DNA of 64,000 bases, taken from JAUIJL01 sp965366625. GTDB lineage: Bacteria > Acidobacteriota > Thermoanaerobaculia > Multivoradales > J023. Within the stretch, counting starts at the first letter, position 1. Each line of letters opens with the position of its first letter. A program made the position numbers and the translations under genes. Shown in pieces: positions 24,720 to 33,993 of this stretch. The stretch lies in the NCBI GenBank assembly GCA_965366625.1, contig CBDUGP010000038.1, positions 1 through 64,000 of the forward strand, in the 5' to 3' direction. Under the pieces are notes generated by a model. That model made no database searches and had not been told where the DNA came from. It saw nothing but the letters and a program-made list of their open reading frames with translations.

Positions 24720-25858
24720 TGCGCGTCGGCTTCGACCTCTCCAAGGCCCACCATGCCGACGGAATCGGTACCTGGCAACGGGAAATGGGCCGGGCCTTGG
24801 CTGAACAGGTCGAACACCGCGGCGAGCCCGTTGCCCTCCAAGCTTTGTCTCTGACTGCTCCTTGGAGCCCTACTGCGCTAGGCCTGATTCAAAAAGCCAT
24901 GGGCAGTCAGGCAAGCCTTTTTCAGTGGCCTGGGCTTTCGGCATCGACCGGCGGGTCCGGCATCGCACGATCCCAGGAGATTGCGGGATCCGAGGAGATC
25001 GTGATTTCCTCGGCCTGGGCCGTGCCCCCGGGTTTCGGCGGCACCTTATTTTTCGTCGTCCACGATTTGACCTTCTTGACCCATCCCCACTGCCATACCG
25101 AGGCGAATCGCTTGCATTGTTTAGCAGGCTGGCTGCGGGCGGCTTTGGTGGCCGAGGGTCGCTTTTTGGCCGTGTCCCAGGCCACCGCGGATGTGCTCTC
25201 GGGTTGGTTGCCGGCCGAGGGGCGAACGTCTGTGATCCACAACGGGGTGAGCCCGTTTTGGCGTCCTTTGGAGCGAGACGAAGAGCGAGACGAGGTGGCC
25301 GGCATCCTCGACACTTCCTTCACCCTGCGGCCGGATGGTTTCGTCTTGAGTGTGGGCTCTTTCGAGCCGCGCAAGAACCTCGACGGCTTGTTGACCGCAC
25401 ATCAACGGCTGCCCGACGAGCTGCGTCAACGATTCCCGCTAGTGTTGGCCGGCAGCCAGGGCTGGAAGAACGAGCGACTTATGGCACGGTTGGATCGAGA
25501 CCCTCAGGTCCGGGTCTTGGGTCGGGTCAGCGAGGGGGAGCTATTGGCTCTATATAACGGTGCGGCAGTCTTTGCGTATCCTTCCCTGGCCGAGGGTTTC
25601 GGTTTGCCGGCGGCGGAAGCCTTGGCCTGTGGGACTGCAGTTTTGGCGTCCAATTCCTCCTCCCTGCCCGAGGTGGTCGGAAAAGCGGCGGAAATGGTGG
25701 ATCCCGAGCTGCCCGAGGCCATATCCTCAGCCCTTGCGAAGTTGCTCACGGATTCCCAAATGCGACAGGATCTGGCCGACCGGGGGCCCGCCCAAGCAGC
25801 ACGGTTCTCTTGGCAAAAGTCGGCCGCAAAGCTCTTGGATCTGATCCTCGATCCTTGA
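24719..25858 (+). CDS. GT4-type (GT-B) glycosyltransferase
   Basis: A 379-residue retaining glycosyltransferase with the mannosyl/glucosyl-transferase layout. Its N-terminal domain starts with MRVGFDLSKAHHADGIGTW. The central HNGVSPFWRP and VLSVGSFEPRKNLDGLL segments mark the second Rossmann domain. The donor-binding motif YPSLAEGFGLPAAEALACG (E-x7-E) lies near 285-303, followed by SSSLPEVVG. It probably adds a sugar to a polysaccharide or lipid-linked chain. It is coupled to the small membrane protein upstream and followed 80 bp later by the large two-domain glycosyltransferase. Confidence 0.9.
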   Translation: MRVGFDLSKAHHADGIGTWQREMGRALAEQVEHRGEPVALQALSLTAPWSPTALGLIQKAMGSQASLFQWPGLSASTGGSGIARSQEIAGSEEIVISSAWAVPPGFGGTLFFVVHDLTFLTHPHCHTEANRLHCLAGWLRAALVAEGRFLAVSQATADVLSGWLPAEGRTSVIHNGVSPFWRPLERDEERDEVAGILDTSFTLRPDGFVLSVGSFEPRKNLDGLLTAHQRLPDELRQRFPLVLAGSQGWKNERLMARLDRDPQVRVLGRVSEGELLALYNGAAVFAYPSLAEGFGLPAAEALACGTAVLASNSSSLPEVVGKAAEMVDPELPEAISSALAKLLTDSQMRQDLADRGPAQAARFSWQKSAAKLLDLILDP

Positions 25859-25938
25859 CGGACCCGGAGAACCGAAGATCTCGACGAGCCTCCCGGCTCA
25901 AATCTATCCAGCCCCCGGGCCTTAGACGGAACCATCGG

Positions 25939-28539
25939 ATGACGACACCCCTCAACGCCTGCACCATCGTGTCGAAGAATTACATCTGTTATGCGCGGGT
26001 GTTGTGCGACTCGTTCTTGGACCATCACCCGGACGGACGGTTCTTCGTGTTGTTGGTGGATCGCAACGACGGCTCGATCGACGTCGATGGGGAAAAGTTC
26101 ACGCTCTTTGAAGCGGAAGACCTTGCCAACATCCCCCGTCGGGATGCGTTTCTCTTCAAATACACGTTGTTGGAGTGCAATACGGCGGTCAAACCCTTCT
26201 TCCTCGAGCACCTGATCGAGGCCTACGACCTGCCGAATCTGGTCTATTTCGATCCGGACATCATGATCACCGGCAGCCTCGACCAGCTGGCCCAGTATGT
26301 CGAGCAGTATTCGGTGGTGCTGACGCCACATTTAACCGACCCGATCGAAGACCAAGCCTTTCCCAACGAGCAGGCGATCCTGCAATCCGGCTCTTATAAT
26401 TTGGGCTTCGTGGCCTTCCGAACCACCGAAACCAGCCGACGTGTGATCCGCTGGTGGCAGGAACGCCTCTACGACAAATGTGTGGTGCGCATTGCCGACG
26501 GTTTGTTCGTCGATCAAAAGTGGATGGACTTGGTGCCGGGCATGTTCGGTGGGCTGACCGGTGAGGTCCTGGTGCTCAACCATCCGGGTTATAACGTCGC
26601 CTATTGGAATCTTCACGGACGTCGGGTCACCATGGGACCCGACGGTCCGGAGTCGAACGGCATGCCCTTGGTGTTTTTTCACTTCAGTGGCATTCGTCCC
26701 GAGAGCTTGGACGGCGTTTCGAAACACCAGGATCGATTCGAACTCTCGGATATCGGCGAAGCAGCCCAGCTTTACCGCGAGTACGCGGACAAGGTGATCA
26801 AAGCCGGCTATTTCGACTGTCGTCCCTGGCCCTATGCCTTCGGCCGATTCGATAACGGCGTGCGAATTCCCGACGCGGCGCGATCGCTCTTTCACGGCCT
26901 GACACCCGGTGAGCAGGCCACTTTCCATAATCCGTTCACCACGGGGGGGGCGAACGCCTTCTTTGACTGGCTCAACCAGCCGGTTCCGGGCGCCTCGGTG
27001 TCTCGGCTTCTCCATCATCTCTACCAAAGCCGGAGCGATCTCAACTTTGGCGACATTCTGCGCGAGCCCGGCTGGGTCGCGTATTCGGCTTGGCTGGCGG
27101 AATACGGACGTCACGAGCTGAATCTCGATCCGGAGATGCTGCGAGGATTGGATCTCAATCCAGGAGATTGGCTCACCCCCGTCGGGCTCAAGCGCCGAAT
27201 TCGACATGGCCTCAAGCGGGTCTATCATTCAGGGCTGGGAAAGCAGGCCAAGACCCTGCTCAAGCGGAGTCTGGGTCCTGAACGCAGCCGTCGATTGAAG
27301 ACACGGCTGCGCAAACCCGTGCCGGTCGCCGCCACCGCCGGCTCTGGAGTGGGCCACTCTAACCGCGGGATCGAGGTGAACTCTCTAGGTCTGAACTTGG
27401 TGGGTTACCTCGACGCGGAAACGGGCATGGGGCAAGCAGGTCGCTCGTTGGTGGCAGCTTGCAGAGCGGCGGCCATTCCCGTTTCACCCCACACTCTCGA
27501 GTTGGGGGTGGTGGCTCGGCGTCAACATACGGCCTTTGCCGGGGCGACGAGCGACTTTGAGCATGGGATCAATCTCTTCGTGGTCAACGCCGACCAAGCC
27601 CATGCGGTGCGCGATCACCTGGGGCGAGACGTTTACCACGGCCGATACAATATCGGTCTGTGGCTTTGGGAGCAGGAGCGCTTTCCCGACAGCTTGCGCG
27701 GCGCGTTCGAGCTTTACGACGAAATCTGGACTCCGAGCAGCTTCTGTGTCGACGCGATCAGCGCGGTTTCGCCGGTGCCGGTGCGTCGGATTCCTTTGCC
27801 GGTCACAAGTCCCGAGGGCGCGGCAGACGGGACGGATCGAGCCGTCGACGACTTGCGTCGCGAGCTGGACTTGCCCCAGGGCGCGTTCGTTTTCCTGTTC
27901 ATGTTCAGCTTTTTGTCTTATGCGCAGCGCAAGAATCCGGAGGCGGCGGTCCAAGCCTTCAAACAAGCTTTCGGCGATGCGCAAGATCGGGTTCTGGTGC
28001 TCAAGACCTCCCAAAAGGACTTTGCCCCCGAGGCCTACGATCGGTTGGTGGCGAAGATCGGCGGCGCCGACAACATTCGCTTGATCGACGACTACTATTC
28101 GTCGGAGCAGGTGGAGACCTTGACCCGGGCTGCAGACGCATACCTTTCCCTGCACCGCTCGGAGGGGTTCGGGCTGACGCTGGCGGAAGCCATGGTCCAG
28201 GGCAAGCCGGTGGTCGCCACCCCGTATTCTGGGGTCACGGATTTTTTCAACGTCAACAATGGATATCCCGTCCGGTACCGGCTGGTCACCCTTGAGCAAG
28301 ACGTCGGTCCCTACCCCGCCGGCAGCGTCTGGGCCGATGCGGACGTCGACCACGCAGCCGAGCAATTGAAGAGATTGGTGGCCGACGACCAAGAGAGGGC
28401 TGCTCTCGCCCGGCGGGCGCAGCAGGACATTCGCGACCTCTTGAGCCCTGAGACCGTCGGCGCCGCCATGAAGCGCCAGTTGACCGAAGTCCTCCGGCGG
28501 GATGGATTCAAAAAAACGCTGTCAATGCCCCTGGGCTGA
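25939..28539 (+). CDS. Bifunctional two-domain glycosyltransferase
   Basis: An 866-residue protein joining two glycosyltransferase modules. The N-terminal module (about 1-300) is GT-A-like: LNACTIVSKNYICYARVLCDSF, LFKYTLLE..AVKPFFLEHLI and a DPDIMI motif that fits a metal-binding DxD. Residues 300-450 form a helical linker with a basic stretch. The C-terminal module (about 455-866) is GT-B/GT4-like: NLVGYLDAETGMGQAGRSL, NIGLWLWEQERFP, a FLFMFSFLSY segment and the donor-site motif LHRSEGFGLTLAEAMVQGKPVVA. Each half resembles enzymes found separately in capsule or O-antigen clusters. The ATG shown follows an ACGGA site; a longer frame to the left overlaps the previous gene. Confidence 0.85.
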   Translation: MTTPLNACTIVSKNYICYARVLCDSFLDHHPDGRFFVLLVDRNDGSIDVDGEKFTLFEAEDLANIPRRDAFLFKYTLLECNTAVKPFFLEHLIEAYDLPNLVYFDPDIMITGSLDQLAQYVEQYSVVLTPHLTDPIEDQAFPNEQAILQSGSYNLGFVAFRTTETSRRVIRWWQERLYDKCVVRIADGLFVDQKWMDLVPGMFGGLTGEVLVLNHPGYNVAYWNLHGRRVTMGPDGPESNGMPLVFFHFSGIRPESLDGVSKHQDRFELSDIGEAAQLYREYADKVIKAGYFDCRPWPYAFGRFDNGVRIPDAARSLFHGLTPGEQATFHNPFTTGGANAFFDWLNQPVPGASVSRLLHHLYQSRSDLNFGDILREPGWVAYSAWLAEYGRHELNLDPEMLRGLDLNPGDWLTPVGLKRRIRHGLKRVYHSGLGKQAKTLLKRSLGPERSRRLKTRLRKPVPVAATAGSGVGHSNRGIEVNSLGLNLVGYLDAETGMGQAGRSLVAACRAAAIPVSPHTLELGVVARRQHTAFAGATSDFEHGINLFVVNADQAHAVRDHLGRDVYHGRYNIGLWLWEQERFPDSLRGAFELYDEIWTPSSFCVDAISAVSPVPVRRIPLPVTSPEGAADGTDRAVDDLRRELDLPQGAFVFLFMFSFLSYAQRKNPEAAVQAFKQAFGDAQDRVLVLKTSQKDFAPEAYDRLVAKIGGADNIRLIDDYYSSEQVETLTRAADAYLSLHRSEGFGLTLAEAMVQGKPVVATPYSGVTDFFNVNNGYPVRYRLVTLEQDVGPYPAGSVWADADVDHAAEQLKRLVADDQERAALARRAQQDIRDLLSPETVGAAMKRQLTEVLRRDGFKKTLSMPLG

Positions 28540-28598
28540 TGGTTTTGTGGATTCGGTCGTACTGATCCGGCCGACGAACGTGATCGATAGGAGACGGA

Positions 28599-29492
28599 AT
28601 GGTTTCGGAAATCTTTGACCCCGAAAAATGGCAGCAGGTACCGGGTTTCGACTTTAAGGACATCACCTACCATCGGGCCAAAGCCCACGGCACGGTGCGG
28701 ATTGCCTTCGATCGTCCCGAGGTGCGGAACGCGTTCCGTCCGCCGACCGTCGACGAGCTCTACAGGGCTTTGGACCATGCCCGCCAAAGCACCGACGTGG
28801 GCTGTGTTCTGCTGACCGGCAACGGACCGTCGCCCAAGGATGGTGGATGGGCCTTCTGTTCCGGGGGGGATCAGCGAATTCGCGGCAAGGACGGCTACCA
28901 ATACGTCGACTCCCAGGGCGGATCGGAGCCCGGCCGCCTAGGACGTCTCCATATTTTGGAAGTGCAGCGGCTGATCCGTTTCATGCCCAAAGTGGTGATC
29001 GCGGTGGTGCCCGGCTGGGCCGTGGGCGGGGGGCACAGCTTGCACGTGGTTTGTGACATGACCTTGGCCAGCCGAGAGCACGGGATCTTCAAACAAACCG
29101 ACGCCGACGTGGCGAGCTTCGACGGAGGTTATGGCTCGGCCCTACTGGCACGGCAAGTGGGCCAGAAGCGCGCGCGGGAGATCTTTTTCATCGGCGGGAA
29201 TTATTCGGCGGAGGAAGCCCATCAGATGGGCATGGTCAATGCGGTCGTCGACCACGCCGAGCTGGAAGACTTTGCCCTGGAATGGGCCCGAGAGATCAAC
29301 TCAAAGAGCCCGACCGCCATGCGCATGCTGAAATTCGCCTTCAACGCCGTGGATGACGGCATGGTCGGTCAGCAGATCTTCGCCGGCGAAGCCACACGAC
29401 TGGCCTATATGACCGACGAGGCCGAGGAAGGCCGGGATGCTTTCGTCGAAAAGCGTGCCCGAGATTTTTCCCGTTTCCCTTGGCATTATTGA
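28599..29492 (+). CDS. menB: 1,4-dihydroxy-2-naphthoyl-CoA synthase
   Basis: A crotonase-fold enzyme of menaquinone synthesis that closes the naphthoquinone ring of o-succinylbenzoyl-CoA. The 297-residue length and the motifs match MenB rather than generic enoyl-CoA hydratase. These include DRPEVRNAFRPPTVDEL near the N-terminus, WAFCSGGDQRIRGKDGY (oxyanion hole and MenB-specific GDQ.xRG), VPGWAVGGGHSLHVVCD, QTDADVASFDGGYGS and the C-terminal EGRDAFVEKRARDFS...PWHY. It starts at an ATG with an AGGAGA ribosome site. It indicates menaquinone-based respiration, consistent with the multihaem cytochrome further along. No other men genes are in the window. Confidence 0.96.
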   Translation: MVSEIFDPEKWQQVPGFDFKDITYHRAKAHGTVRIAFDRPEVRNAFRPPTVDELYRALDHARQSTDVGCVLLTGNGPSPKDGGWAFCSGGDQRIRGKDGYQYVDSQGGSEPGRLGRLHILEVQRLIRFMPKVVIAVVPGWAVGGGHSLHVVCDMTLASREHGIFKQTDADVASFDGGYGSALLARQVGQKRAREIFFIGGNYSAEEAHQMGMVNAVVDHAELEDFALEWAREINSKSPTAMRMLKFAFNAVDDGMVGQQIFAGEATRLAYMTDEAEEGRDAFVEKRARDFSRFPWHY

Positions 29493-29510
29493 CCGCGCCG
29501 GAGCCGATTC

Positions 29511-30893
29511 CTACGGCAAGACCCTCAGGAGTGAGCTACCTCCGGGAGCATTGACCTCGGCCCGGACGGCGCCCAGCTCGCGGAGCTCTGGGGCCGAATC
29601 GAGGATCGGCACCGCCGTGACTCCGTCTGGGCGAAGGGATTCGAGGCTGCACCTTCCAAGCTCCCCTTCAAGCTGCGTGTCGTTTAGGGATGGCTCGAAT
29701 TTAGCGAAGACCCGGATGTAGTTGTCGGTCAAACCGGTCCAGAAATCTCCCCTCCGCTCCTCCCAGACCACGCTGGCGGTTTCGCCGAGTCGGCTTTGCC
29801 AGAAAGCTCGCTCGCTCTCCGCCCCGGCTCCACGCAGGATCGCGGTCCGCTCTTTTTTGACCTGATGCTCCACCGGGTCGGGCAGGGTTTCGGCGTGGGT
29901 TCCTTGGCGGGGCGAGAACGTGAAAATGTGCGGCCGAGCAAAGGCCAGGTGCTGCACGAATTCAAGGCTCTCGGCAAATTCTTCGTCGGTTTCCCCGGGG
30001 AAGCCCACGATCACATCGGTGGTCAGAGCCAATCCCGGAATGTGCGCCCGTAGCTTCTCCGCCAAGGCTCGGTATTGATCGGCGGAATAGGGGCGACGCA
30101 TTCGCTTGAGGGTGGCCGAGCAGCCGCTTTGTAACGACATGTGGATGTGGCGGCAGAGGCGAGGGTCCTGCCAAAGATCCAATAGGCGGTCGTCGAATTT
30201 CCACGGCGCGATGGACGTCAGGCGCAATCTGGGCACGGACGTGCGCTGTAGGATCATCGAAACCAGGTCGAAGAGTCTTCTGCCCGCGTGCTCGTATTCT
30301 GAGATTTGCACCCCGGTGACAACCACTTCACGGTATCCGCCATCCGCCAGGGCCTGCACCTCTGCCACCACATCTTCGACGGAGCGACTCCGTTGGCGTC
30401 CTCGGGTGGTGGGGATGATGCAGAAGGAGCAGCGCATATTGCAGCCGTCTTCCACCTTCACCAACGCCCTGGACAGGCCAAAGTCGAGTGGCACGTAGGG
30501 AATCGCCAGGGGTTCGGCGCTTTGGGCCTGGGGTATCCGGTCGGGAAAGGCCTCATGGACCTTCTGGAGCAGGTCGTCTTTGAGATCGTTGGTGACCAAG
30601 AGATCGACTCCGGCCAGGGCTGCCGCCTCTTTCGGAGCTTCGGTGGCATAACAGCCGGTCAACACGGTTTTCATGTCCGGATTCAGGCGATGGCCGCGAC
30701 GTGCGGTTTTTCTGGAATCCCGGGCGGCCAGATGGGTCACGGTGCAGGAATTGACCACATGTAAGTCGGCTTCGGACAAGGATGGAGCGAGGCTGTGACC
30801 CGCCGCCAGAAATTGTCGCGACAATCGGTCGACTTCAGCTTGATTGAGCTTGCAGCCCAAATTAGTGAAAAAAACTCGCATGTGGGAAGGCAT
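29511..30893 (-). CDS. mtaB: tRNA t6A37 methylthiotransferase MtaB
   Basis: A radical-SAM methylthiotransferase of 460 residues that converts t6A37 to ms2t6A37 in tRNA. The N-terminal UPF0004 domain has FFTNLGCKLNQAEVD, VNSCTVT and LTGCYA, the three cysteines of the auxiliary cluster. The radical-SAM cluster motif CNMRCSFC follows VKVEDG, and IPTTRGRQRSRS is typical of the MtaB branch. A C-terminal TRAM-like region ends the protein. It is convergent with menB (18 bp apart). Together with Elp3, the Trm9-like protein and the tRNA-Glu gene it adds to a notable set of tRNA-modification functions. Confidence 0.94.
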   Translation of the reverse strand: MPSHMRVFFTNLGCKLNQAEVDRLSRQFLAAGHSLAPSLSEADLHVVNSCTVTHLAARDSRKTARRGHRLNPDMKTVLTGCYATEAPKEAAALAGVDLLVTNDLKDDLLQKVHEAFPDRIPQAQSAEPLAIPYVPLDFGLSRALVKVEDGCNMRCSFCIIPTTRGRQRSRSVEDVVAEVQALADGGYREVVVTGVQISEYEHAGRRLFDLVSMILQRTSVPRLRLTSIAPWKFDDRLLDLWQDPRLCRHIHMSLQSGCSATLKRMRRPYSADQYRALAEKLRAHIPGLALTTDVIVGFPGETDEEFAESLEFVQHLAFARPHIFTFSPRQGTHAETLPDPVEHQVKKERTAILRGAGAESERAFWQSRLGETASVVWEERRGDFWTGLTDNYIRVFAKFEPSLNDTQLEGELGRCSLESLRPDGVTAVPILDSAPELRELGAVRAEVNAPGGSSLLRVLP

Positions 30894-31023
30894 CTCTCTA
30901 CGTCCGGCTGGGCTAGATCGGGTCCAGCAGCAGACTTGAAGGGGGAAGAGCCTGGCGCAGCGGGATCCCGGCGGAAGCTGATCGTAACATGGGGACGAGC
31001 AGGTGGAACTCTCGGGAACCGGC

Positions 31024-32559
31024 TCAAATTTTCGAAATCTCGGCCGAACCCAGCAGCTCTTTGGCCCCGGGATAGCCCTTCAGAAGTACCGCTCGCACCG
31101 TCTCGTGGACCAGGGGGCGCAATCGGCGTGCTGCCTGTTGTGCGTTCAGGTTTGCTCGGTGGGTCGCCAAGCTCTGCCACATCTCTTGCCATTCCGGATG
31201 GCGTGCCTTGAGTTCGGCGGTGACGGCGTCCAACCACCGGCGCGATGCTTCATGGTCACGAAATTCCCCCCGACCGCGGCCGAAATGGGCGACGGCCAAA
31301 TAGCGCAGTAGGGCTTGGGCGGCCAAAGAGTCGAGAAAAGTCTGGGACCAGGCCACGGAAGGCATCTTGTCGCCTTTGACCAGCCGATAACCCCGCGCCA
31401 GCCCGGCGCCTCCGACCGCACCGAGAATTGCTCCAGCCAGCATACCTCCGCCGAAAGTCAGCCCGCCGGCCAGCAAATCCGCGGCCAGCCCGCCGACCGC
31501 GCCGGAGACTACTCCGCCCAATAGGGCTCCACGTTCCGTATCGAGGGCATCCTCCCCTTCCACCGAAAAGGCGTCGAGCTGTTTGTCGATTTCGGCGGCC
31601 ACCGTGCCTTCCAATTGATGGCGAGCCAAAAGTTCGGACATCAGGTCCTCGCTGCCGTCGACCGCCCGCCGGCCGAGCGCCGCCATGGCCGCATCCTTCT
31701 CCGCTCGACTCGGGCGTCGGCTGGCCAGGGACTCTCGGTCGAGGGCCGCGCCGGCCAAATAGCCGGCGATGGCCTCGACGCAGCGATCCATCACGTCGAG
31801 GTTTCGGCGATTCCAAGCTTGTCTCAGCTCGTGCATCAAGGGCCGCGACGGCTCGGGCAGCAATGGCTCTAGATCCCGCAGCAGGTGATCTTCTTCGACC
31901 CAACAGCGGTTGTAGGCGTCGAGGGCCCCCACACCACGAACCACTTGGAAGCGCCGTGTGTGGTCTCGCCAACGTTCGATTCGCGGCGTCAGGGGTTGGT
32001 TTTGAAAGCTGGTATCGCCGGTTTGGTTGAGCAGAATCCATACCGGTACGTCGAGCCAATCCAGCAGGGCGAGTTCGTGGTCTACATAGCCGGCTTCGTC
32101 GGGCTCTTCGGTGGCGTTGACCAAATACAGGACCAAGTCCGCCTGCTCGCGCACATTGAGGGTCGCCTGCTGGGAGCACCAAAAAGGTCGATCGGTGTAG
32201 CGGTCCCAGGTTTGTTGCAGGAACCACCAAACCGGGCGATCCGACCGCCGGAGGCGCTGGAGCAATCGGGCGGAGTCGCCGAAGCCAGGGGTATCTGCCA
32301 ACAACAAGCGAGAGCCGGAGTCGAGCTGAATCAGCTCGAAGATCTCGGCCTGATCGGTAACGTGGGCTTGATCCAGAACTTGGCCGACGTCCCGCCGAAG
32401 CAAGGTCCTGGCCAGACTGGTTTTTCCCACATTGGTGTGGGAAACCAAGCTGAGGGTGATGTCGGTAGGCGCCGGCAGAGAAGGCTCAGTGGGCTCAGTG
32501 GGCTCAGCTTCGGACAGCTTCGGCTGCGGTGAATGCTCTGTTGAGTTTTCCGGGCTCAT
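31024..32559 (-). CDS. Membrane-associated GTPase with DUF3482 domain
   Basis: A 511-residue protein. The GTPase domain lies near 30-220: P-loop VSHTNVGKTSLARTL, G3 ADTPGFGD and a G4-like LLNQTGD, which deviates from NKxD. The C-terminal DUF3482-type region contains a long glycine-rich hydrophobic hairpin (ALLGGVVSGAVGGLAADLL...GGGMLAGAILGAVGGAG, about 345-395) likely to insert in the membrane. The ATG overlaps the stop of the DUF2868 gene (ATGA), and this gene pair is conserved in Proteobacteria. The function of the pair is not established; membrane remodelling or stress sensing is a guess. A PTEPTEP stretch near the N-terminus is coded by a 9-bp repeat. Confidence 0.85.
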   Translation of the reverse strand: MSPENSTEHSPQPKLSEAEPTEPTEPSLPAPTDITLSLVSHTNVGKTSLARTLLRRDVGQVLDQAHVTDQAEIFELIQLDSGSRLLLADTPGFGDSARLLQRLRRSDRPVWWFLQQTWDRYTDRPFWCSQQATLNVREQADLVLYLVNATEEPDEAGYVDHELALLDWLDVPVWILLNQTGDTSFQNQPLTPRIERWRDHTRRFQVVRGVGALDAYNRCWVEEDHLLRDLEPLLPEPSRPLMHELRQAWNRRNLDVMDRCVEAIAGYLAGAALDRESLASRRPSRAEKDAAMAALGRRAVDGSEDLMSELLARHQLEGTVAAEIDKQLDAFSVEGEDALDTERGALLGGVVSGAVGGLAADLLAGGLTFGGGMLAGAILGAVGGAGLARGYRLVKGDKMPSVAWSQTFLDSLAAQALLRYLAVAHFGRGRGEFRDHEASRRWLDAVTAELKARHPEWQEMWQSLATHRANLNAQQAARRLRPLVHETVRAVLLKGYPGAKELLGSAEISKI

Positions 32560-33989
32560 GGTCGGCTTTCTCGCTGAGGCCAGAGGGCTTCGGCGGCGTT
32601 CTCGAGGTGAAGGCTCAAGGTCTCGGATTGATCCAGTTCGAGAAAGGCGACCGGCAGCTCGACGTGATCCAGAACCCGCTGCCAAGCCCGTCTTCGGGAT
32701 TCGATGCGCCCACCGGAGTCGTCACTGAGTCTCTTTTTGAACGGAGACTCGTCGATCACCACCAAGAGCGACTGGCCGTCGACCCGTTGGTTGCGCAAGT
32801 TTTCGAGCCATTCTCCATGCACTTCCAGCTCGGGGGTTTGTCCGGCGCTGAATACCGCCACCCGCAGACCCGCCCCACCGGCTTCGGGCAGCTCGTCGCC
32901 GTAGCTGAGGTTCGGTGCCGTTTGAATTTGTGCCCTTGCGCCCACGAGATCCAAGAGCAAAGTCCTCAGGGTAGTCAGGGTCTTCTCGGTCGCACGGTAG
33001 CTGTAGAGCAGGATCTGAACTTTTTCCTCGCGGGTATCCACCGAGGCTTCCAGGCGCCGAATGTAGCTGTCCTGGAGATCGAAGGCCACTCGGCGGCGCC
33101 AAAGCTGAATGCGCAGCAAATCCCAGCCGGCCAGCAAGAGGCGCGGCACTCCGACTCCGAGGCCTGCGATCAAAGCCCAGGCATGGATCCAGGGCGCTGC
33201 GGGGCCGGAAGCGGGCGCAGCGATGGTGGCGGCCGAGGGCAGGTCCAAATCCAGGATGGCTCGGGCCGGTGCCAGCAGGGTCGCCAGAAATCCGTCCACC
33301 ACCTCGACGCCCAAGAAAGTGCTTTCCCAGGTCGCCCGATATTCGAACGCGACGCCTCGGGCGTACATGCCGACGATGACCCCGAGCACGGCCATCAATG
33401 CACCGAGATGGAATGCGGCGCGAATGCCCGCTGCAAGGGCCGGTTGCGCGATGGGCAGCCAAGCGCCAACGAAGCTGCGATGGATTCTCGCTTCGAGGCC
33501 TGTGTCGTCGGAGTTCGAGGCTCGACCGGAAGCCAGGGGTGAAAAGCGCTGCCACCAAGGTGCGTCGGCCGTTTCCCTCCGAGGAATCAAAAAGCGGATC
33601 GACATCCAAAGATAAATCGCGAGATTCCAAAGCAAGAGACCCACCAAGGGTGGTGCCAGGATGTTGACCGCTCGGTTTGGACCGAGGGCGTTGGTGGCTA
33701 AGCCGAAAGCGAAGGCGGGAATCAACAATGCGGCCAACCAGCGGAGAGGAATCTCGCGGCTTTGCAAGCGTCGCCACAGGTCGGGCCGGGTTTTGTGCAA
33801 ACGTTCGACGATGGCCCTTGCTCGTAAGGCCAACCATTGTTTGGGGTGTGCATGCTCGGCGATGGCTTCGCGGGTCGCGTTCCGTCGCCACTGGACGGGA
33901 ACCAATACCCCCTCCCGATCCTCCTGCTCCAACGCCCGCGCCAGCAGTACGTTTCGGGCATTGCCGGCGGAGAGGCGAAAGGTCGACAT
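32556..33989 (-). CDS. DUF2868-family membrane protein
   Basis: A 477-residue partner of the DUF3482 GTPase. N-terminal soluble region (about 1-80), then hydrophobic pairs near 85-135 (LRWLAALLIPAFAFGLATNAL, ILAPPLVGLLLWNLAIYLWMS). Another membrane pair lies near 190-260, and a C-terminal soluble domain of about 200 residues is rich in charged residues and carries LLVVIDESPFKKRL. The start chosen lies 4 bp after the ketoacyl-synthase stop; a longer frame would start inside that gene and be made of repeat-coded MGK.R residues, which looks artefactual. No enzymatic motif was recognised. Confidence 0.82.
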   Translation of the reverse strand: MSTFRLSAGNARNVLLARALEQEDREGVLVPVQWRRNATREAIAEHAHPKQWLALRARAIVERLHKTRPDLWRRLQSREIPLRWLAALLIPAFAFGLATNALGPNRAVNILAPPLVGLLLWNLAIYLWMSIRFLIPRRETADAPWWQRFSPLASGRASNSDDTGLEARIHRSFVGAWLPIAQPALAAGIRAAFHLGALMAVLGVIVGMYARGVAFEYRATWESTFLGVEVVDGFLATLLAPARAILDLDLPSAATIAAPASGPAAPWIHAWALIAGLGVGVPRLLLAGWDLLRIQLWRRRVAFDLQDSYIRRLEASVDTREEKVQILLYSYRATEKTLTTLRTLLLDLVGARAQIQTAPNLSYGDELPEAGGAGLRVAVFSAGQTPELEVHGEWLENLRNQRVDGQSLLVVIDESPFKKRLSDDSGGRIESRRRAWQRVLDHVELPVAFLELDQSETLSLHLENAAEALWPQRESRP

Positions 33990-33993
33990 GGGT

